From Molossus alvarezi (Eukaryota; Chordata; Mammalia; Chiroptera; Molossidae): 64,000 bases of DNA. The stretch spans positions 21,464,708 through 21,528,707 of the forward strand of contig CM073896.1 in assembly GCA_037176705.1 (NCBI GenBank), in the 5' to 3' direction. Shown here one piece after another: positions 59,262 to 64,000 of the stretch. Every line of letters starts with the position of its first letter. Position 1 is the stretch's first letter. A model generated the notes under the pieces. The model was not told the origin of the DNA. It saw only the letters and a list, made by a program, of their open reading frames with translations, and made no database searches. The translations under genes were made by a program, and so were the position numbers.

Positions 59262-59425
59262 AAAGATCATTTCCTGCAGGAAACTTTTCCTGAAATAGCT
59301 GTATGAAGTGTGTGTCCCTTCCTCTCTCTACGAATAGAACGCCACAGGCACCTCCATCCAGCAGCCGCTTAGCATATTTCATTGTAATAATCTGTCTATT
59401 TGCCAACCTGCTCGATTAACTGTGG
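59262..59425 (+). mobile_element. LINE-2 3' end
   Basis: Matches the L2 3' end pattern: AGGAAACTTTTCCTGAAAT ('aggaagccttccctgac'), GTGTGTCCCTTCCTCTC, AGCATATTTCATTGTAATAAT ('tattgtaattatttg') and CTGTCTATTTGCC ('ctgtctgcccc'). No coding part remains. Confidence 0.6.
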
Positions 59426-61205
59426 TATCCTTTTTATTTATTTATTTTATTTTTTGTCTTTCCAGGGCAGAAAAGTAACTAAAAACTAAATATAGTTAAT
59501 TATTTGTTTTTGATGTTAAAGTTGTAGTCCCTCCCTAATTAAACTGTAGGCAACGTTTTCTAAGTGTAAAATAGAAAGTAAAGGTAAATTGTAAATTTTG
59601 GTGGGAGGTACTAAAGAACTGATCTAATGAAGGTGATTTTGGAAGTAAAGGCATTTATTTGGATGTTTATTTTTAACCTTCTGAAATTTTTTATGCTGAT
59701 ATTTAATTTAAAATAATCTAATATTTCACTCCACAAAACAATCATTTTCTCATCTAAAGACATAACCCAAAATGGTAAGTATTCTTCATGATGAAAACCG
59801 TCAGTGTGTTTGTGTTCAGTAATGATTAATATTTATATTTCATCCTCTCTTCAAAGTTATAGATCCAGTTTTTTTGTTAGCCATCTCCTTAAAACTACAT
59901 GTTTGTTTGTTTTTTAATTGCAAGGCTACAGATTTTGGAATATCAATGGGATATTTTGAATAAGCAGTCTGTGTGGTTTAGCTAAGTTTTACCTACTGCT
60001 TTACATAGTGCAGAAATAGTTTTCTCATGACTGTATGCTCCAAGGTTAAGCATAGGCCCTGCTCTTGTTAGAGCTTATTTTAATCTAAACTAAATGATGT
60101 CGAACTGGTCAATGACTCAATTTACTTTTTAAGTATAAATCAATAAAAGCAAATCTTTCAGCTCTAGTAATATGTGTCTAACACGGTGGCAATAACATTT
60201 ACTGGTAACTTCATCTTATTGCCACCTAGGATTCCCTTCAAAAACAACTGCGATCTTTTGGCTCATCTCTGATATTAGGAGCAGTTTTGAAGGAAATTTT
60301 TATGTAAGTCAGACTCATCTTCAGCTGTGATGGTCCCAATTTAAGTTCATTGCATCTTCCAGCATTTACCTGACTTGATTTAGCCACAAGATCAGCCCAG
60401 AAGGACAAAGGTGATAGCATCCCTGGGACGTGGTCCACAGGCAATGGAGAATAGAGGCTTTAGCTGGGAACTTCAGTATACCCTATTTTATATGGCCCAT
60501 TTTGAGAGACATTCTGACTCTTCAAATATCCAGGGAAAATTTGGAGTCAAAACCTATAGCAATGACCTTGAAAATTCACCTTTATATTGGAGTCTTTCCC
60601 TTCTTCCCACATGTCATAGTTTCTAAATCCTGGACCTAAGTCCTTATTTTGAGACCTATTTTAAGGGAGTCCAAAATAAGATACTAAATTTAGTGGTGCA
60701 ATACAATCTGGTTCTGCTTAAAATCAATTTAGTTGCCATCCTAAGCAAAATATGAGAGGCTACTTTCCTTAAAATCTTTCCAAACAAATTAATCTAACCT
60801 CTGCTGTGTACTTTACAATTTGGGGAGTTCAACTGCATACATATTGGAGCAGAATTAAAGCAGTTCGCGTAAAAAAAGTCTTCACATTTTCTGTAAAATA
60901 ATTTTCCTTCAAATAAATATAAGTGATAATACCTGTATCTGTGGGTCTGCTTAGAATCAATTAAATAGGATTCTCTACTTCAGGCCTTAATGTGTCAGTC
61001 TCTCTCTCTTTTTTTTTTTTTTTCCTTCATAACTTGACCCTAAAAATGTTTACTAAGTCAATTAATATGAGGAACATTTATATTTAGTCCTGAAAAGTCA
61101 TACTAATTATTTGCAATCCTAATAATCTAAGTTTTATAATGTCAAATTCATTACTTATACTGAATGCATTCCCTACTGACATTGGGAACAGAGGACCAGA
61201 AAGTA
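59426..61205. other. Unassigned AT-rich DNA
   Basis: I see no exon, RNA gene or classifiable repeat. A T-rich run lies at 61008-61023. Confidence 0.5.
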
Positions 61206-61216
61206 TATGCCACAAT

Positions 61217-61405
61217 TTTTTTTTTCTTTATTGATTTTTAGAGAGGAAGGGAGAGAGATAGAATCATTGATGAGAGAATACATCGACTGGCCACCTCCTG
61301 CATGCCCTCCATTGGGGATTTGGCCCATGTGCTCTGACCAGGAATTGAACCGGTGACCTCTTGGTACATGGCTTGGTGCTCAACCACTGAGCCACACCAG
61401 CCAGG
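61217..61405 (-). mobile_element. Ves-type SINE, tail type A
   Basis: Minus strand head GCCTGGCTGGTGTGGCTCAG, GGTTCAATTCCTGGTCAGAG B-box area (the second core is shortened by a small deletion), AAAATCAATAAAG tail. CACAAT occurs at both ends (61211-61216, 61406-61411). Confidence 0.93.
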
Positions 61406-61411
61406 CACAAT

Positions 61412-61802
61412 ACATTTTTTTGCATCTTATCAAGAGTTTCTATAAACCATGGGTTGGCATGTCAAATTTATCTTTGGAATTCATCAAAAGGTTAGAAAAT
61501 AAATGGACACATGTCTTCATTGTTTATAAAACTGCTATGAAACACATTATCATTCACATATACAATATTATATAAACATCTAGAAGATAAACTAGCTAGG
61601 AATTTAGTGTGCATAAACATTTGATGTACTGTTGGATAAACTGGCAACTTTTCACTCATGAATGAAATGTTAGTGGACCTTTATTTTTCTCTTCTTGTAT
61701 TTTTTTCCAGGCAGCATAGAAGTAAATTTTATTCCTAGTGATAATTTTCTTTATATTAAATATTTAATTTAATTGCATTCTACTCGTGGTTCAAAATTGT
61801 TT
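61412..61802. other. Unassigned AT-rich DNA
   Basis: Nothing supportable seen. Confidence 0.5.
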
Positions 61803-64000
61803 ATTTATTTAGTTATTTTTATTTTTAATTTTATTTTTGTTACAGATGTTTCTCCTTTTTTACCCCATTGACACCCTCCTCCCCATCTCCCCCGCCCCGT
61901 CCCCAACTTTGTTGTCCATGTCCATTGGTTATGTGTACATGCATATAAGTTCTGTGGTTTATCTCTTCCCTCCCCCCACCATCCCCTCTTCTGGGGATTG
62001 TCAGTCTGTAGCCTGCTTTCATGTTTCTAGGCCTACCCTATTCCTCAGACTGTTATGTTCATTATATTCCACAAATAAGAAAGATCATGTGGTATTTGTC
62101 TTTTTATGCTTGGCTTGTTTCACTTAGGATAATACTTTCCAGGTCCCTCCATGTAGTCTCAAAGGATAAGAGATCATTCTTTCTTACAGCTGCATAGTAC
62201 TCCATTGTGTATATGTACCACTGCTTTTTTATCCATTCGTCTACTGATGGACACTTTGGCTGTTTCAAGATCCTAGCTATTGTAAATAGTGCTGCTGTAA
62301 ACATGGGGGTACATATATTCTTTCTGATTAGTGTTTCAGGCTTCTTAGGGTATATTCCTAGAAGTGGGATCACTGGGTCAAATGGAAGTTCAATTTTTAA
62401 TTTTTGGAGGTAACACCATATTGTTTTGCATAGTGGCTGCACCAGTCTGCATTCTCACCAGCAGTGTACTAGAGTCCCCTTTCCTCTACACCCTTGCCAA
62501 CACTTGTTGTTTGATGATTTGTTGATGGCGGCCATTCTGAACAGGTGTGAGGTGATACCTCATTGTTGTTTTAATTTGCATCTCTCTGATGATTAGTAAT
62601 ATTGAGCATTTCTTCATATGTCTCTTGCCCATTTGTATGTCCTGTTTGGAGAGGTGTCTATTTAGTTCCTCTGCCCATTTATTAATTGGGTTCTTTGTCT
62701 TCCTTTTGTTGAGTTGTATGAGCCCTCCATATATTTTGGAAATTAACCCCGTATCTGATATATCATTGACAATGATGTTCTCCCATACAGTGGGTCGCCT
62801 TTCCATTTTGATGGTTGTTTCTTTTGCTGTGCAGAAGCTTTTGAGTTTGATGTAGTCCCATGTATTCATTTTCTCCTTTGTTTCTGTTGCCTTAGGTGAT
62901 GTATCAGTAAAAATTCTGCTGTGTATGATGTCCAAAATTTTGTTGCCTACATTTTCTTCTAGAATTTTTATGGATACGGGTCACATTTAAGTCTCTTATC
63001 CATTTTCAGTTTATTTTTGTGTTTGGTGTGAGTTGATAGTCTAGTTTCATTTTTTTGCATGTACTTGTCCAACTTTCCCATCACCATTTATTAAAGAAGC
63101 TGTCTTTACACCACTGTATGCTCTTGCCACCTTTCTCAATTATTAATTGGGCATATTGCCTTGAGTCCATTTCTGGGTTCTCTGTTCTCTTCCACTGGTC
63201 TATATGCCTGTTCTTGTGCCAGTACCAGGCTGTTTTGATTATGGTGGCTTTGTAGTATAACCTGATATCCGGTATTGTGATCCCACCTACTTTGTCTTTC
63301 TTTTTCAAGATTGCTGTGGCTATTTGAGGTCTTTTTGGTTCCATATGAACTTTTGGAGATTCGTTCTAGTTCTGTGAAATATGTCATTGGTATTTTGATG
63401 GGGAGGGCATTGAATCTATAGATTGCTTTGGGTAGTATGGACATTTTAATGATGTTAATTCTTCCAATCCATGAAGTGGGTATGTGCTTCCAATGTTTTA
63501 TATCTTCCACTATTTATTTTTTCAATGTCCTGTAGTTTTCTGCGAATAGGTCCTTTACGTCTTTGGTTAAGTTTGTTCCTAGTTATCTTAATTTTTTTGC
63601 CGTGATAGTAAATGGGAGTGTTTTTTCAGTTTCTCTTTCTGTGAGTTCATCATTGGTGTATAAGAATGCCGTCAATTTACTGACGTTAATTTTGTATTCT
63701 GCTATTTTGTCAAATTCATTTATTAAGTGTAGTAGATTTTTGATGGAGTCTTTAGGGTTTTCTATGTATAATATCATGTCATCTGCGGATAATGACAGTT
63801 TCACTTCCTCCTTTCCAATTTGGATCCCTTTTATTTTTTCTTCATGGCTGAATGCTGTGGCTAAGACTTCCAGTACTATGTTAAATAAGAGTGGCAAAAG
63901 TAGGCATCCCTGTCTTGTTCCTGTTCTTAAGGGATGTGCTTTTAGTTTCTGCCCATTTATTTGATGTTGGCTATTGGTCTTTCATATATGGCTTTTATTA
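61803..64000 (-). mobile_element. L1, minus strand, running off the window
   Basis: Starts with an A/T-rich tail (about 61803-61840) and the TTTTTGTTACAGATGTTTCTCC 3'-UTR motif, continues through the 3' UTR and the ORF2 C-terminal half up to the reverse-transcriptase region, and is still L1 at the last base. Whether it is full-length cannot be told. Divergence is intermediate: older than the 19.7-kb copy. Confidence 0.93.
62104..64000 (-). pseudogene. L1 ORF2 relic (partial)
   Basis: Readable in consecutive pieces at 62104-62442, 62486-62935, 63081-63344, 63136-63510 (another frame) and 63583-63897, so several frameshifts separate them. A degenerate FADD box (LSADDM for FADDM) and an incomplete cysteine cluster mark it as dead. 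The N-terminal part lies beyond the window. Confidence 0.9.

Overview
The window is mammalian nuclear DNA: AT-rich, with no host exon, no RNA gene and no bacterial or viral gene order that I can recognise. Almost every recognisable feature is a retrotransposon. The abundant tRNA-headed SINEs (A-box and B-box head, CT-rich body, tail ending in an AATCAATAAA-like or a CCTCGGGTGAGGAT-like motif) fit the Ves family of bats. A fully open, recently inserted LINE-1 also points to a bat lineage that kept active L1, so not a pteropodid fruit bat, in which L1 is reported extinct. Species cannot be read from the sequence. The locus looks intergenic or deep-intronic.

Layout. 1-4.4 kb: mostly unassigned DNA with one SINE and an old LINE-2 remnant. 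4.4-7.8 kb: an old minus-strand L1 interrupted by a younger L1 and three SINEs. 8.8-10.4 kb: an old plus-strand L1 3' end interrupted by a SINE and a younger L1 with an exact 13-bp target duplication. 11.9-14.6 kb: an old plus-strand L1. 15.6-17.0 kb: an unnamed ancient repeat with a second copy at 37.3 kb.

19.1-34.6 kb is the core of the window, a stack of four minus-strand LINEs. (1) An older 5'-truncated L1 is split by (2) a full-length L1 (19.7-25.6 kb) whose ORF1 (297 aa) and ORF2 (1274 aa) are both intact. At the 5' end of the older L1 sit (3) an ORF1-only half-L1 (HAL1) with a 20-bp target duplication and (4) a second full-length L1, very similar to (2) but disabled by nonsense codons and frameshifts. 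Elements 3 and 4 share one target site.

34.6-48 kb: sparser DNA with LTR-like remnants, an MLT1-type solo LTR carrying a perfect cAMP-response-element palindrome, several SINEs, and a 4.1-kb stretch (43.2-47.4 kb) almost free of recognisable repeats. 48.3-54.3 kb: an older, decayed, full-length plus-strand L1 with a longer 5' UTR and one more ORF1 coiled-coil heptad than the young copies. 54.7-61.4 kb: SINEs, a MIR and an L2 end. 61.8-64 kb: the 3' part of another decayed minus-strand L1 that runs off the window.

How the parts work together. The intact L1 encodes an RNA-binding chaperone (ORF1p) and an endonuclease/reverse transcriptase (ORF2p). Non-autonomous HAL1 and the SINEs are thought to use such L1 machinery in trans. 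The A-rich-tailed insertions and direct repeats across the window fit target-primed reverse transcription.
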